Positions 19,946-27,567 are shown, numbered from the stretch's first letter. The stretch is 27,567 nucleotides of DNA from CAYQDR01 sp964416315 (GCA_964416315.1 CAYQDR010000060.1:1-27567), one strand, 5' to 3'. Numbers and translations: made by a program. Notes: generated from the letters alone by a model not told the origin.

Positions 19946-20353
19946 TTACGTGCCGCCGCGCGGCCGCTCAAGCGAAATCTGCCCCTGACCGCGCAGGAGC
20001 TGTCGCATCCCCTCCAGCCGAGCCCGGAGGCGCCGCAGGACCTCCAGCGTCTGCGGGTCGGGAGCCGGGAGCTCAAGCTGCTGCGAGCGGCCGCGGGACT
20101 CCTGCAGCAAGCGCTTCTTCGCTCCCTCGAGGGTCAGCCGATCCTCGTAGAGCAGGCCTTTGATCCGGAGGACGAGCTCGATGTCCGGCTTGCGGTAGAC
20201 GCGCTGCCCCGCGTGGTTCTTCCGGGGCCGGAGGAGCTTGAACTCGGACTCCCAGTAGCGCAGGACGTAGGGCGGCACGCCCGTGAGGTCGGCCACCTCC
20301 CCGATGCGGAAGAACAGCTTGTCGGGAATCGGGCCCGCCGCGATCGCGCTCAT
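19946..20353 (-). CDS. MerR-family transcriptional regulator
   Basis: 135 residues. KLFFRIGEVADLTGVPPYVL, RYWESEFKLLRPRKNHAGQR then VYRKPDIELVLRIKGLLYE form the MerR winged helix-turn-helix. A C-terminal helix pair follows (LEVLRRLRARLEGMRQLLRG). No metal or ligand Cys residues are present, so it belongs to the single-component group found next to ihfA in many deltaproteobacterium-like genomes. It starts 6 bases after the IHF stop and ends 14 bases before tRNA-Pro. A strand-specific regulator of growth or DNA architecture is possible; targets are unknown. Confidence 0.88.
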   Translation of the reverse strand: MSAIAAGPIPDKLFFRIGEVADLTGVPPYVLRYWESEFKLLRPRKNHAGQRVYRKPDIELVLRIKGLLYEDRLTLEGAKKRLLQESRGRSQQLELPAPDPQTLEVLRRLRARLEGMRQLLRGQGQISLERPRGGT

Positions 20354-20359
20354 CGGGGC

Positions 20360-20644
20360 CTATTGCTGGTTCACGTGGGCCTTGAGCCCTTTGGACGGCT
20401 TGAAGGTCAGCACCCGCCGCGCCGTGATCTCGATCTCGTGACCCGTCTGCGGGTTCCGGCCCTTCCGCGAGGACTTCCGCCGGACCCGGAAGTGTCCGAA
20501 CCCGACAACCTTCACGTCGCTCCCCTGCTCGAAGGCCTTCAGCATCGCGTCGAACACGGCCTCGACGACCGACGCCGACTGCCGTTTCGAGAGGCCGTGC
20601 GCCGCCACCGCGTTGATCAGGTCATTCTTGGTCAGGCCCGCCAC
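20360..20644 (-). CDS. Integration host factor / HU family DNA-bending protein
   Basis: 94 residues if read from GTG 20644. LTKNDLINAVAAHGLSKRQS, VVGFGHFRVRRKSSRKGRNP, and GHEIEITARRVLTFKPSKGL are the HU/IHF core with the beta-arm segment (GRNPQTG). The alpha-subunit-like N-terminus (LTKNDLI) would fit a start at CTG 20635, where AAAGGAGG sits 8 bases upstream; at GTG 20644 the same ribosome binding site has no spacing. IHF bends DNA for transcription and for phage-type recombination, so it may serve the integrase in this window. It overlaps the cutA stop by about 20 bases. Confidence 0.9.
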   Translation of the reverse strand: MAGLTKNDLINAVAAHGLSKRQSASVVEAVFDAMLKAFEQGSDVKVVGFGHFRVRRKSSRKGRNPQTGHEIEITARRVLTFKPSKGLKAHVNQQ

Positions 20645-20969
20645 CTCCTTTCGCGCTCACGCACTCCGCGACCCACGCGAGATACGGCCCGTGTCCAGCG
20701 ACCACCGGCACGGCGATGAACTCGGGAACGGAGTACGGGTGGAGCGCCCGGACGCGCGTCTCAAGCGCCCCGAGCCGCTCGCGGGTGGTCTTGAGGAGCA
20801 GGAGCAGCTCCGGCTCGTCCTGGACGCGCCCCTCCCAGCGGAAGATCGACCGCACGCCCGGCACGATGTTCACGCACGCGGCGAGCCCCTCCTCGACGGC
20901 CGCGACCGCGATCTTCCCCCCCGCGTCGGCCGTGGGCACCGTGACCAGCACGACGACCGTGTCCGCCAT
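20622..20969 (-). CDS. cutA: CutA-family divalent cation tolerance protein
   Basis: 115 residues from ATG 20969 (TAGGAG 8 bases upstream). VTVPTADAGGKIAVAAVEEG, LAACVNIVPGVRSIFRWEGR and VQDEPELLLLLKTTRERLGA are the CutA trimer signature with the conserved Cys and the WEGR motif. Associated with copper tolerance and with trimeric stability in the cytoplasm; the true ligand is debated. It overlaps the IHF start by 23 bases. Confidence 0.9.
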   Translation of the reverse strand: MADTVVVLVTVPTADAGGKIAVAAVEEGLAACVNIVPGVRSIFRWEGRVQDEPELLLLLKTTRERLGALETRVRALHPYSVPEFIAVPVVAGHGPYLAWVAECVSAKGGGGPDQE

Positions 20970-21048
20970 GCGCCCGCTCCTACCAGGAGGCGCGCCGCAC
21001 ATCGGCGGCGACGGGACCGGGCCGAGGCCCGGGGCGCCTCACGGGCCC

Positions 21049-21882
21049 TCACCGCTCCCGCACGACAAAGCCTTCGAGCCCGCGGGCCGCCAGCTCCACC
21101 CGCACCTGCTCGGCCTCGGCCGCGGTCGCGTAGCCGCCGACGCGGACCACGCGGAACGCGGCCGCGCCCCCCTCGCGCTCGAGCCGAGTGCGGACCCCCT
21201 GCTCGCGCAGGCCCCGCGCGGTCTCCACCGCGCTCCGCAGCGGCACGAGCCCGGTCACGGCCGCCCCCTCGTTCGTCAGCTCCGGGGCGAGCCCGAGCCC
21301 CTGGAGGCGCTGGATCAGGCCGCCGTAGCCTTCGCCCTCGCCCGGCAGGGCCAGGACCCGGTAGAGCACCCGGCTCTGCTCGAGGACGCTGTCCACGACC
21401 TCCAGATTCTCGGCACGCAGCCGCTGGACGAGGCGGTCCGCGTTCCGGTGGTCGAGGAACGCCCCGACTTGCACCCGGTAAAGCCCGGCCGTGCCGTCCG
21501 CCCGCGGGCGCTCGGTCGCCTTGGCCGGGGGCGGCGCGGCCTCCGGCTCGGCGGCCGGCGCCGGGGCAGCCGCTCCGTTGCCGGCCGGCCCCGCAACGGG
21601 CGGGGGCTCCGCGGCGCGCGCCGGCTCCGGGTTCGCGACGGGCGCCCCCGCCTCACGCGGCTCCGGTGTGGGGGCGGGGGCTGGCGCCGGCGGCGCGGCG
21701 GCACGGATCCGAGTCGGGCTTTGCCCTGCGTCGCCCCTCAGCCAGCCGGTGACCCCCGGGCCGAGGACCAGGGCGAGGACCACGATGACCCCGCCGCCGA
21801 CGACGAGGCGGAACCAGACGGCGCTGAAGATACTCGGCCGACGCCGCCGTCGGTGCGAGACATCGGTCTTGAGGTGGCGCAT
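21049..21882 (-). CDS. SPOR-domain inner-membrane protein
   Basis: 277 residues. A cytoplasmic basic stretch (VSHRRRRRPS), one membrane segment (about 26-46, VVGGGVIVVLALVLGPGVTG), a long Ala/Pro linker (50-135), and two SPOR-like units (LYRVQVGAFLDHRNADRLVQ; FRVVRVGGYATAAEAEQVRV). SPOR domains bind denuded septal peptidoglycan, so a role in division is likely. ATG 21882 is preferred over an upstream TTG because TTGGAG lies 9 bases before it. An extended -10 lies upstream. Confidence 0.82.
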   Translation of the reverse strand: MRHLKTDVSHRRRRRPSIFSAVWFRLVVGGGVIVVLALVLGPGVTGWLRGDAGQSPTRIRAAAPPAPAPAPTPEPREAGAPVANPEPARAAEPPPVAGPAGNGAAAPAPAAEPEAAPPPAKATERPRADGTAGLYRVQVGAFLDHRNADRLVQRLRAENLEVVDSVLEQSRVLYRVLALPGEGEGYGGLIQRLQGLGLAPELTNEGAAVTGLVPLRSAVETARGLREQGVRTRLEREGGAAAFRVVRVGGYATAAEAEQVRVELAARGLEGFVVRER

Positions 21883-21921
21883 CTCCGAATTCTCCAATTC
21901 TCGCCTGACCTTAGCGCCCCA

Positions 21922-21927
21922 ATCTTA
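21922..21927 (-). promoter_or_regulatory. Extended -10 element for the SPOR gene
   Basis: Minus strand TGC-TAAGAT, 40 bases upstream of ATG 21882 and overlapping the stop codon of the TPR gene. No -35 is obvious. It suggests the SPOR gene has its own start of transcription. Confidence 0.3.
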
Positions 21928-22623
21928 GCACACGCCCTCGCCCGGGCCAACTTCCGCGGAGGCCCCCTGCCCCACCGAGGCCACGCCCCCGGCCTTTCCC
22001 GAGGGCTTCCCCGCCACCTCGCGCGCCGTCCGGTAGCAGCGCTCTGCGCCCGCCGCATCGCCGAGGCGCTCGAGCGCATCGCCGGTGTGCCGGAGCACGA
22101 GCGCCCGGGTCGCCGGGTCACGGAGCCCGGGGTCTGCGAGCGCGGCGCGGAACGCCACCAGGGCGTCGCCGGCCCGCTCCTGACGCAGCAGCAGGATCCC
22201 CAGCGTGTCCAGGTAGTAGCCGCGAGGCTCCGGCGCGGCGCGCAGCGCCTCGCGGATCAGGGGCTCGGCCTCGCGCCAGCGCTCCGGGTCCTGGAGCAGG
22301 GCCCAGGCGAGGTTGTTGGCGATCGCCGGGTCGTCGGGGCTCGACGCGCGCGCCGCCGCGTAGGCGGCGATCGCGGCGTCCCGGTCCCCGGCCGCGAGCC
22401 GCGCGTCCCCCAGGTTGGCGAGCGCGCGCGCCCATCCGGGTCGCCGCTCGAGCGCGCGCTGGAACGCCTGCGCGGCGAGGTCGTAGCGCCCGCGCGCGTG
22501 GTAGGCGACGCCGAGGTCGTTGTGCTCTTCCGCGGACAGCCCGTCCGCCGCGCGCGGCGGCCCGGTCGCGCACCCGGCGGCGAGCAGCGTCGCGGCCGCG
22601 AGCGCCACGGCCCTGGCGACCAT
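21925..22623 (-). CDS. TPR-repeat lipoprotein
   Basis: 232 residues. The signal peptide ends in a lipobox (LLAAGC, Cys18). Then at least four tetratricopeptide units: HNDLGVAYHARGRYDLAAQA, ALANLGDARLAAGDRDAAIA, IANNLAWALLQDPERWREAE, YLDTLGILLLRQERAGDALV. The start is ATG 22623. Next to a PA2779-like gene, it resembles the TPR portion of PA2778-type proteins but lacks their cysteine peptidase domain. Likely an outer- or inner-membrane-anchored scaffold. Confidence 0.82.
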   Translation of the reverse strand: MVARAVALAAATLLAAGCATGPPRAADGLSAEEHNDLGVAYHARGRYDLAAQAFQRALERRPGWARALANLGDARLAAGDRDAAIAAYAAARASSPDDPAIANNLAWALLQDPERWREAEPLIREALRAAPEPRGYYLDTLGILLLRQERAGDALVAFRAALADPGLRDPATRALVLRHTGDALERLGDAAGAERCYRTAREVAGKPSGKAGGVASVGQGASAEVGPGEGVC

Positions 22624-22634
22624 CCGTCCGCCGA

Positions 22635-23012
22635 TCAGGGCCGCGAGACGACGCGACGGCCCATCAGCTCGAGCACCAGGATCGCCAGCAGCATTATGAC
22701 GATCGCCACGGCCACGGCCCCCGCGGCGCTCCCCCCGGCCCCGACCTCCTCGAGCCGAGCCGCGACCGCCGCGCGCTCCGCGTCCGAGAGCGTCGCGACC
22801 CGCGCCGCCGCCTCGGCCGGGCTCACGCCGAGGGCCGCGAGGTGCGCGGCGACCAGCCGTGCCTCGTACGGGGCGGGGTCCTCGACCGCCTGCCGGGCCG
22901 CCGCGGGCGGCAGCGGGACACCGTCCGCCGCCTGGGGCACGAGGCCGATCAGGAAGGCCCACGCGAGGGTCGGACCCACGAGGGCCGGATGCGCGATGCG
23001 CCGACGCGACAT
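22635..23012 (-). CDS. PA2779-like membrane protein
   Basis: 125 residues. A signal or membrane segment near the start (LAWAFLIGLVPQAADG), a soluble middle with the family phrase LGVSPAEAAARVATLSDAER, and a C-terminal membrane helix (AVAVAIVIMLLAILVLELMG). The family is known to occur beside the PA2778 TPR/peptidase protein, and here a TPR lipoprotein follows 11 bases downstream. Function is unknown. Confidence 0.78.
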   Translation of the reverse strand: MSRRRIAHPALVGPTLAWAFLIGLVPQAADGVPLPPAAARQAVEDPAPYEARLVAAHLAALGVSPAEAAARVATLSDAERAAVAARLEEVGAGGSAAGAVAVAIVIMLLAILVLELMGRRVVSRP

Positions 23013-23022
23013 GGCGACTCCC

Positions 23023-23736
23023 TCAGCGCTCCGTCTGGAACACGAAATCCTGGAAGAAGACCTCCGCGGACGACTTGGTATCGTTCGAGTCGAGCTGGAC
23101 GCTCAGCCCCCCGACCTTGGGCGGCGCGCCCCCGAAGAGCGCCCGATAGTCCTCCAGCACGTTCCGTCGCTCCGCCACCCACTGGCCCAGGCTCCCCCCT
23201 CCGCTCTGGAGCACGATCAGCTTGAGGTTGCAGGTGGGCGGGCAGGGCTGCGGGCTGTCGAGCCGGGTGCCGGCCGGCGCCGTCGCGTCCCAGATGTAGC
23301 CGACGATGTGGGACTGGACCGCCTTGACCAGCCCGCGCGGGAAGAGCACGTAGACCTGGACCGCGTCGTCCGTCTCGCGCTTGCGCACATCCCCGCCCTT
23401 GGGCAGGGTCGTGACCTTCCACTTCCAGGTCAGGATCGGGTACTTCGGCAGGTCGAAGTCCAGCGAGCGCGTGACGGCGAAGGAGTTCCCCTCGCTCAGG
23501 AGGCGGAGCGCCACGGTCTCGTCCACGCGGACCACGGAGACGCTCGCCTTGCCGCTGAACTCCCGGACCTCCCACCCCGGCGGCGCCCCGGCGAGCGGCA
23601 GCGCCGGCGGCGCCTTGTCGAGGATCCGGGCCGCGGGCCCGCCCTCCTGCGACACGCCGGCTCCGGCCGCGGCGAGGACGGCGACCGTCGCGAGGCCGCA
23701 GAGGCCCAGAGCGGCCCGAAGCCCGCCCGCCCTCAC
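23023..23736 (-). CDS. DUF3047 family exported protein
   Basis: 237 residues. The signal peptide (AALGLCGLATVAVLAAAGAG) is followed by the DUF3047 region: RSLDFDLPKYPILTWKWKVT, LPKGGDVRKRETDDAVQVYV, LFPRG, then CNLKLIVLQSGGGSLGQWVA and VGGLSVQLDSNDTKSSAEVF. The family has a jelly-roll-like fold of unknown function and is usually periplasmic. The GTG start overlaps the der stop (GTGA). The three downstream genes form one close run. Confidence 0.83.
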   Translation of the reverse strand: MRAGGLRAALGLCGLATVAVLAAAGAGVSQEGGPAARILDKAPPALPLAGAPPGWEVREFSGKASVSVVRVDETVALRLLSEGNSFAVTRSLDFDLPKYPILTWKWKVTTLPKGGDVRKRETDDAVQVYVLFPRGLVKAVQSHIVGYIWDATAPAGTRLDSPQPCPPTCNLKLIVLQSGGGSLGQWVAERRNVLEDYRALFGGAPPKVGGLSVQLDSNDTKSSAEVFFQDFVFQTER

Positions 23737-25067
23737 GACAGCACCCTCGCGCGGGCCGGGCGGCGCCGCCGGAGGCGGAGCCGGACGGGAGCGCCCGAGA
23801 GCCCGAACGCCTCCCGCAGGGCGTTGATCAGGTAGCGCTCGTAGGAGAAGTGCAGCGCCGCCGGGTCGTTCACGAACAGGAGGAACCTGGGCGGCCGGGT
23901 CCCGACCTGGGTCGCGTAGAAGATCCGCAGGGTCTTCCCCCGCACGCCGGCCGGCGGCCGCCGGCTGACCGCCGCGGTCAGCACCCGGTTCAGCTCGGCC
24001 GTGGGGATCTCGCGCGCGTAGGCGCCCGCGACCCGCTCCACCGTCTCGAAGAGCGCGTCGAGCCCGGTCGCGAGGCGCGCGGACGTGAAGACCACCGGGG
24101 CATGGGCGAGGAACGCGAGCCGCTCCCGGAGCGCCCGCACGAGGTCCGGCGCGCGGTCCGCCCCCTCGACGAGGTCCCACTTGTTCACGACGAGGACGAC
24201 GCCGCGCCCCGCCGCCTCCGCGTAGCCGGCGATCCGCGCGTCCTGGGCCGTGACCCCCTCGCTCCCGTCCAGCACGACCAGCGCGAGGTCGGAGCGCTCG
24301 AGGCTGCGCCGCGCCATGACGGCGGCGAGCCGGTCGAGTCCCTCCGCGGTCCGCCCCTTCCGGCGGAGGCCCGCCGTGTCCACGAGGACGTAGGGACGGC
24401 CGCCCACGGTCACGGGCGTGTCCACGGCGTCCCGCGTCGTGCCGGGTTCCGGGTGCACCAGCACTCGGTCCTCCCCGGCGATGGCATTGACGAGCGACGA
24501 TTTCCCGACGTTCGGGCGTCCCACGACGGCGATCCGGACGGCGTCCGGCTCCTCGCTCGGCTCCGGCTCGGACGGCAGGCGTGCGCGGACCGCCTCGAGG
24601 AGCTCGGCGACGCCCCGCCCGTGCTCCGCCGACACGGGGTAGACCGGGTCCATCCCGAGGGCGTGGACGTCCGCGAGCGCCGCCTCCTGCGTCGCGGTGT
24701 CCACCTTGTTCGCGACGAGCAGCACCGGCTTCGCCACGCGGCGGAGGAGCCGTGCCACGTCCGCGTCGAGCGCGGTCACCTCCTCGCGGGCGTCCACGAC
24801 GAACAGGAGCAAGTCGGCCTCCGCGATCGCGGCGAGCACCTGGGCCCGGACCCGGGCCGTGAGGCTCTCCTCCGCGGTCGGATCGAGCCCGCCCGTGTCG
24901 ATGACCTGCGCCCGCCACCCCCCGAACTCGCAGACGCCGTGCAGCCGGTCGCGGGTGACGCCCGGCGTGTCCCGGACGAGCGCCTTCCGCGCGCCGACGA
25001 GGCGGTTGAAGAGGGTGGACTTCCCCACGTTGGGCCGGCCCACGACGGCGATCCGCGGGATCCGCAT
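23733..25067 (-). CDS. der: Ribosome-assembly GTPase Der (EngA)
   Basis: 444 residues with two tandem G domains, the hallmark of Der: GRPNVGKST (residues 10-18), DTPGVTRDR, and NKVD in domain 1; a second GRPNVGKSS, EPGTTRDAVD, VDTAGLRRKG and NKWD in domain 2; then a KH-like C-terminal domain (LRIFYATQVGTRPPRFLLFV). Der acts in 50S subunit maturation and is essential in most bacteria. It ends in a basic tail. ATG 25067 lies 7 bases after the DUF512 stop. Confidence 0.95.
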   Translation of the reverse strand: MRIPRIAVVGRPNVGKSTLFNRLVGARKALVRDTPGVTRDRLHGVCEFGGWRAQVIDTGGLDPTAEESLTARVRAQVLAAIAEADLLLFVVDAREEVTALDADVARLLRRVAKPVLLVANKVDTATQEAALADVHALGMDPVYPVSAEHGRGVAELLEAVRARLPSEPEPSEEPDAVRIAVVGRPNVGKSSLVNAIAGEDRVLVHPEPGTTRDAVDTPVTVGGRPYVLVDTAGLRRKGRTAEGLDRLAAVMARRSLERSDLALVVLDGSEGVTAQDARIAGYAEAAGRGVVLVVNKWDLVEGADRAPDLVRALRERLAFLAHAPVVFTSARLATGLDALFETVERVAGAYAREIPTAELNRVLTAAVSRRPPAGVRGKTLRIFYATQVGTRPPRFLLFVNDPAALHFSYERYLINALREAFGLSGAPVRLRLRRRRPARARVLS

Positions 25068-25074
25068 CGGCGCC

Positions 25075-26418
25075 TCACCCGGCTTTGACGGCCCGGCGGC
25101 CCAGCAATGCGCCGAGGAGGCCCCCCGCCGTCGCCTCGGGGGCCTCGACCGGGACCCCGAGGTGCCGCGCCAGATCCCCGGGGCTCACGTCGTCGAGGAA
25201 GACCCCGCCCGCCTCCTGGAGCGCCACGGCCGGCACCAGGACGACGTCCCCGAGCGGCCGCGCCGCGAGGGCCCGGGCGATGTCCTGCCCCGTCAGCAGC
25301 CCGGCGACGGAGATCGCCCGCCCGAAGAACTCGTTCGGCACCGCCACCGCCTCCACCGCGAACCCGGACACGGTCAGGGCGCGCAGGCGGCGCCGAAGCA
25401 CCGGCCCGAACAGCTCGCCCGTGACCACGGTGACCCGCCGCGGCTCCGCGCGGCCACCGGGCGGTCGGCGGAGCCCCCGCGCCCACTCGTCCTCGAAGCG
25501 CCGCACGAGCCCGATCCCGTCCTCGACGACCGGAAAGCCCTCGTACGCCGCCGCCGGCGGGATCGGCTCGCCCGCGAGGAGGTAGAGCTCGTCGGCGCCG
25601 AAGACCAGGCGCGTCCCGAGCCGCGCGAGCCAGTCGGCCTGCCACGCGTGGATCGCCCGGAGCAGAGGGCGGGCCTCCTCGACCGTCACCGGCCGGAGCG
25701 GGGGGAGCCCCTCGCGATGCCGCGTCAGGCCGACCGGGACGACGGCCACGGTCCTCACGGCCGGGGAGAGGGCGGCCAGGTCGCGCACGCTCCGCTCGAG
25801 GTGGGGACCGTCGTTGAGACCGGGGCACAGCACGATCTGGGCGTGCATGACGATCCCGGACGCGGCCAGGCGCGCCATGCGCTCCATGAGGTCGCCGCGC
25901 AGCGTCTTCGGGCTGCCGAGCAGGACGTGACGGAGCGCGGGGTCGGTCGCGTGGACGGAGACGTAGAGCGGCGAGAGGTGCAGGTCGATGATCCGCTGGA
26001 TCTCGCGCTCGGGGAGATCCGTGAGCGTGATGTAGTTCCCGTGCAGGAACGACAGCCGATAGTCGTCGTCCTTGACGTACAGGCTCTTCCGCAGGCCTTT
26101 CGGCAGCTGGTGGATGAAGCAGAAGACGCACTTGTTCGCGCACGTCGAGATCTCGCCCGGCCGGGGCGGCTCGCACTCGAGCCCCAGGTCCCGTCCCCAC
26201 TCCCGCGTGAGCACGACGGTGCGCGTCTCGCCCTCCCGCAACAGCTCGATCCCGAGCCGCTCCTGGCCGGCCTGCAGGTGGAAGTCGATCAGATCCCGGA
26301 GCGGCTCGCCGTTGATGCGGACCAGCCGGTCACCGGGGCGCAGGCCCGCCCGGGCGGCGAGGCCTCCGGGGCGAACGCTCAGCACCCGCACCCCCGCGTC
26401 GGGCACGCACTTGGGCAT
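25075..26418 (-). CDS. DUF512 radical-SAM protein with PDZ-like domain
   Basis: 447 residues. A PDZ-like N-terminal domain (VRVLSVRPGGLAARAGLRPG) is followed by a radical-SAM-type cluster CANKCVFC (C93, C97, C100), the surrounding FIHQLPKGLRKSLYVKDDDY segment, and a C-terminal DUF512 region (VTVVTGELFGPVLRRRLRAL; GDVVLVPAVALQEAGGVFLD). The cluster spacing (CxxxCxxC) fits an iron-sulphur enzyme. The family is often next to der, but its reaction is not known. It has an ATGA overlap with pgsA. Confidence 0.9.
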   Translation of the reverse strand: MPKCVPDAGVRVLSVRPGGLAARAGLRPGDRLVRINGEPLRDLIDFHLQAGQERLGIELLREGETRTVVLTREWGRDLGLECEPPRPGEISTCANKCVFCFIHQLPKGLRKSLYVKDDDYRLSFLHGNYITLTDLPEREIQRIIDLHLSPLYVSVHATDPALRHVLLGSPKTLRGDLMERMARLAASGIVMHAQIVLCPGLNDGPHLERSVRDLAALSPAVRTVAVVPVGLTRHREGLPPLRPVTVEEARPLLRAIHAWQADWLARLGTRLVFGADELYLLAGEPIPPAAAYEGFPVVEDGIGLVRRFEDEWARGLRRPPGGRAEPRRVTVVTGELFGPVLRRRLRALTVSGFAVEAVAVPNEFFGRAISVAGLLTGQDIARALAARPLGDVVLVPAVALQEAGGVFLDDVSPGDLARHLGVPVEAPEATAGGLLGALLGRRAVKAG

Positions 26419-26963
26419 CAGCGGGTTCCCCAGTCCACGTACCGGGGCGTGGCGCGGAGGTACTGGAGGCCCGAGGCCAGGGTGAGCGCCGCCGTGAGCC
26501 AGGTGAGCGCGCGCAAGACCGGGGCCAGCCCGTCCCCGCCCGCCACGACCAGGAGCGCCACCCCCACCGTGACCATCTGGAGGGCCGTGCTCGTTTTCCC
26601 GAGGCGGCTCGGCTCGGGGTGCACCCGGCCGCCCGTGAGCATGATGAGCGCGGCCACCAGCACCATCAGACCGTCTCGGCTCAGCACGACCGCCGTGACC
26701 CAGAACGGGAGCACGTGGGGGAAGCGATACGTGAGCGTGATGAACGCCGACGTCAGCAGCAGCTTGTCCGCCAGCGGATCGAGGAACGCCCCGAGCCGCG
26801 TCGCCGTGCCGCGCCGGCGCGCGATGTAGCCGTCCAGCGTGTCGGTCATCCCGGCCAGGACGAACGTGCCGAGTCCGAGGGCCACGCGGTCGTAGACGAG
26901 GAGCGTCACGAACACCGGGATCAGCAGGATCCGGACGATGGTCACCGAGTTCGCGAGTCCCAT
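26418..26963 (-). CDS. pgsA: CDP-diacylglycerol--glycerol-3-phosphate phosphatidyltransferase
   Basis: 181 residues, normal length, with five or six membrane helices. The CDP-alcohol motif is complete: D41, D44-G45, A48-R49, G58, D62, D66 (DTLDGYIARRRGTATRLGAF, then LDPLAD). The enzyme makes phosphatidylglycerol phosphate at the inner membrane. ATG 26963 is chosen because the upstream extension is unlike the family; the gene ends in a TGATG overlap with the DUF512 gene. Confidence 0.92.
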   Translation of the reverse strand: MGLANSVTIVRILLIPVFVTLLVYDRVALGLGTFVLAGMTDTLDGYIARRRGTATRLGAFLDPLADKLLLTSAFITLTYRFPHVLPFWVTAVVLSRDGLMVLVAALIMLTGGRVHPEPSRLGKTSTALQMVTVGVALLVVAGGDGLAPVLRALTWLTAALTLASGLQYLRATPRYVDWGTR

Positions 26964-26995
26964 TCTGGGCGGTCGCGGGCGGCGCCCGAGAACCG

Positions 26996-27028
26996 CCGAA
27001 GGCCCCGGGAGCGCCCCGGAGCCTTCGG
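26996..27028 (-). terminator. Hairpin upstream of pgsA, likely terminator of the gene at 27082
   Basis: CCGAAGGC (26996-27003) pairs with GCCTTCGG (27021-27028), with a further inner 5 bp. In the minus direction it follows the stop at 27082 and precedes pgsA. No long T run, so a weak or Rho-assisted terminator is possible. Confidence 0.5.
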
Positions 27029-27059
27029 GGTGGCGGGCGTCGGATCGACGCGGGGTGTC

Positions 27060-27084
27060 TAGCGCGGACTCGGGCTCCGCGCTA
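27060..27084 (-). terminator. Perfect hairpin over the stop codon of the last gene
   Basis: TAGCGCGGA (27060-27068) and TCCGCGCTA (27076-27084) pair perfectly over 9 bp with a 7-base loop. The stem includes the TAG stop codon. With the hairpin at 26996 it forms a double terminator-like end. Confidence 0.5.
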
Positions 27085-27551
27085 TTGCCCGATCTCCACG
27101 TCATCGAAGGTGCCGATGCCGGAGAGCGTGATGCCGACCTTCTTGGCGCCCTTCGGCACCTTGAAGGTCGCCCGCAGCGTCTTCACCTCCCCGGCGTTGA
27201 GGAACCCCGAGGTGAACCCGTCGGCGTTGATCAGCCCGGCGGTGTCTCCCGTGTCGTAGTTCAGCACGGCGCTCTTGTCCTGCTGGAGGGCCAGGTGCTT
27301 CGAGGCCGCCTTGCCCGTCGAGCGCAGCGACACGACCACGGAGAGCACCACGCCCCGGACCTTGAGCTCGTTCAGGTCGACCACCACGGTCTTGTCGAGG
27401 TCTGTCCGGATGCTCTTGATGACCTTCAGCGCCTGGGGGGTCCCGGCGGCGTCCGGCGGGGGCGCCGCGGCCACCGCCTGCCCGCCTCCCGCGGCCGGGG
27501 CCGCCCCGGCTCCCGGTGCGGCCGCGCCGGCCGCGGGAGGCGGGCAGGCGG
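27082..27551 (-). CDS. Exported protein with Ala/Pro linker and beta-sandwich domain (N-terminus outside window)
   Basis: The frame is open from the contig edge. An Ala/Pro/Gly-rich linker (about 27445-27551) is followed by a C-terminal domain: VIKSIRTDLDKTVVVDLNEL, VRGVVLSVVVSLRSTGKAAS, GFLNAGEVKTLRATFKVP, KVGITLSGIGTFDDVEIGQ. It resembles a FxLYD- or carbohydrate/DUF-type beta sandwich of secreted proteins, but no family is certain. GTG 27474 could start a shorter product, yet the linker reads on upstream, so the gene is called partial. Confidence 0.6.
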
Positions 27552-27567
27552 CTGTCTCTTATACACA
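27552..27567. other. Sequencing adapter (Nextera mosaic end), not genomic
   Basis: The last 16 bases, CTGTCTCTTATACACA, are the start of the 19-base Tn5/Nextera mosaic end. AT-rich sequence ending exactly at the contig edge in GC-rich DNA confirms it is carried-over adapter. Confidence 0.95.

Noticed and set aside
20716..23835. Very long plus-strand open frame (over 1000 codons) across the CutA-DUF3047 region
   Set aside because: It is antisense to several well-supported minus-strand genes. Long empty frames on the opposite strand are common at this GC content, and the translation is Arg/Pro/Gly-rich without domains.

Overview
The window is GC-rich bacterial chromosome carrying one apparently intact, small mobile element and the remains of at least two others, all stacked in a single tRNA-Arg gene. 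The GC level, the dense GTGA/ATGA gene overlaps and the gene neighbourhoods (bactofilin; surE-pcm-rpoS order; a CutA, IHF, MerR cluster; der-DUF512-pgsA) suggest an uncultured soil or sediment lineage such as Rokubacteria/Methylomirabilota or a deltaproteobacterium-like group. That placement is inference from gene order only. The last 16 bases match the Nextera transposon mosaic end, so the right edge is a library or assembly artefact.

Layout. Positions 1-1300 are host: a secreted protein (partial) and a bactofilin on the minus strand, and a small zinc-ribbon protein on the plus strand. At 1328-1371 lies a stranded 3' half of tRNA-Arg, followed by a decayed segment with a coiled-coil ORF (1372-2181). 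From 2182 to 15036 runs the main element, bounded by 41-bp direct repeats of the tRNA 3' half. It has a tyrosine integrase against the tRNA, mirrored integrase arm-type sites, an AAA ATPase followed by iteron-like repeats, excisionase-like HTH proteins, a phage large terminase, a bS21 ribosomal protein homologue, a Hjc-like nuclease, several zinc-ribbon miniproteins, a XRE regulator and an NYN-domain nuclease with a structured leader. No portal, capsid or tail gene is recognisable. This is the pattern of a phage satellite or a packaging-capable integrative element rather than a full prophage.

The intact tRNA-Arg(CCU) is at 14996-15072. To its right is a second decayed element (15040-15864) with the C-terminal remnant of another integrase pointing at the tRNA from the opposite side, an XRE antitoxin and a HigB-type toxin cut off at the junction with a displaced tRNA 5' half (15832-15864). 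The two outermost tRNA halves, 14.5 kb apart, join on paper into one tRNA. The present functional tRNA therefore seems to have been rebuilt from element-supplied halves.

Positions 15912-27551 are host genes, all on the minus strand. They comprise a stress-type sigma factor next to a truncated NlpD-like M23 peptidase, acylphosphatase, a SLOG-family protein, tRNA-Pro(CGG), pcm, surE, tRNA-Pro(GGG), a MerR regulator, IHF/HU, CutA, a SPOR protein, a TPR lipoprotein with PA2779-like and DUF3047 proteins, the GTPase Der, a DUF512 radical-SAM protein, PgsA and a secreted protein cut by the window edge.
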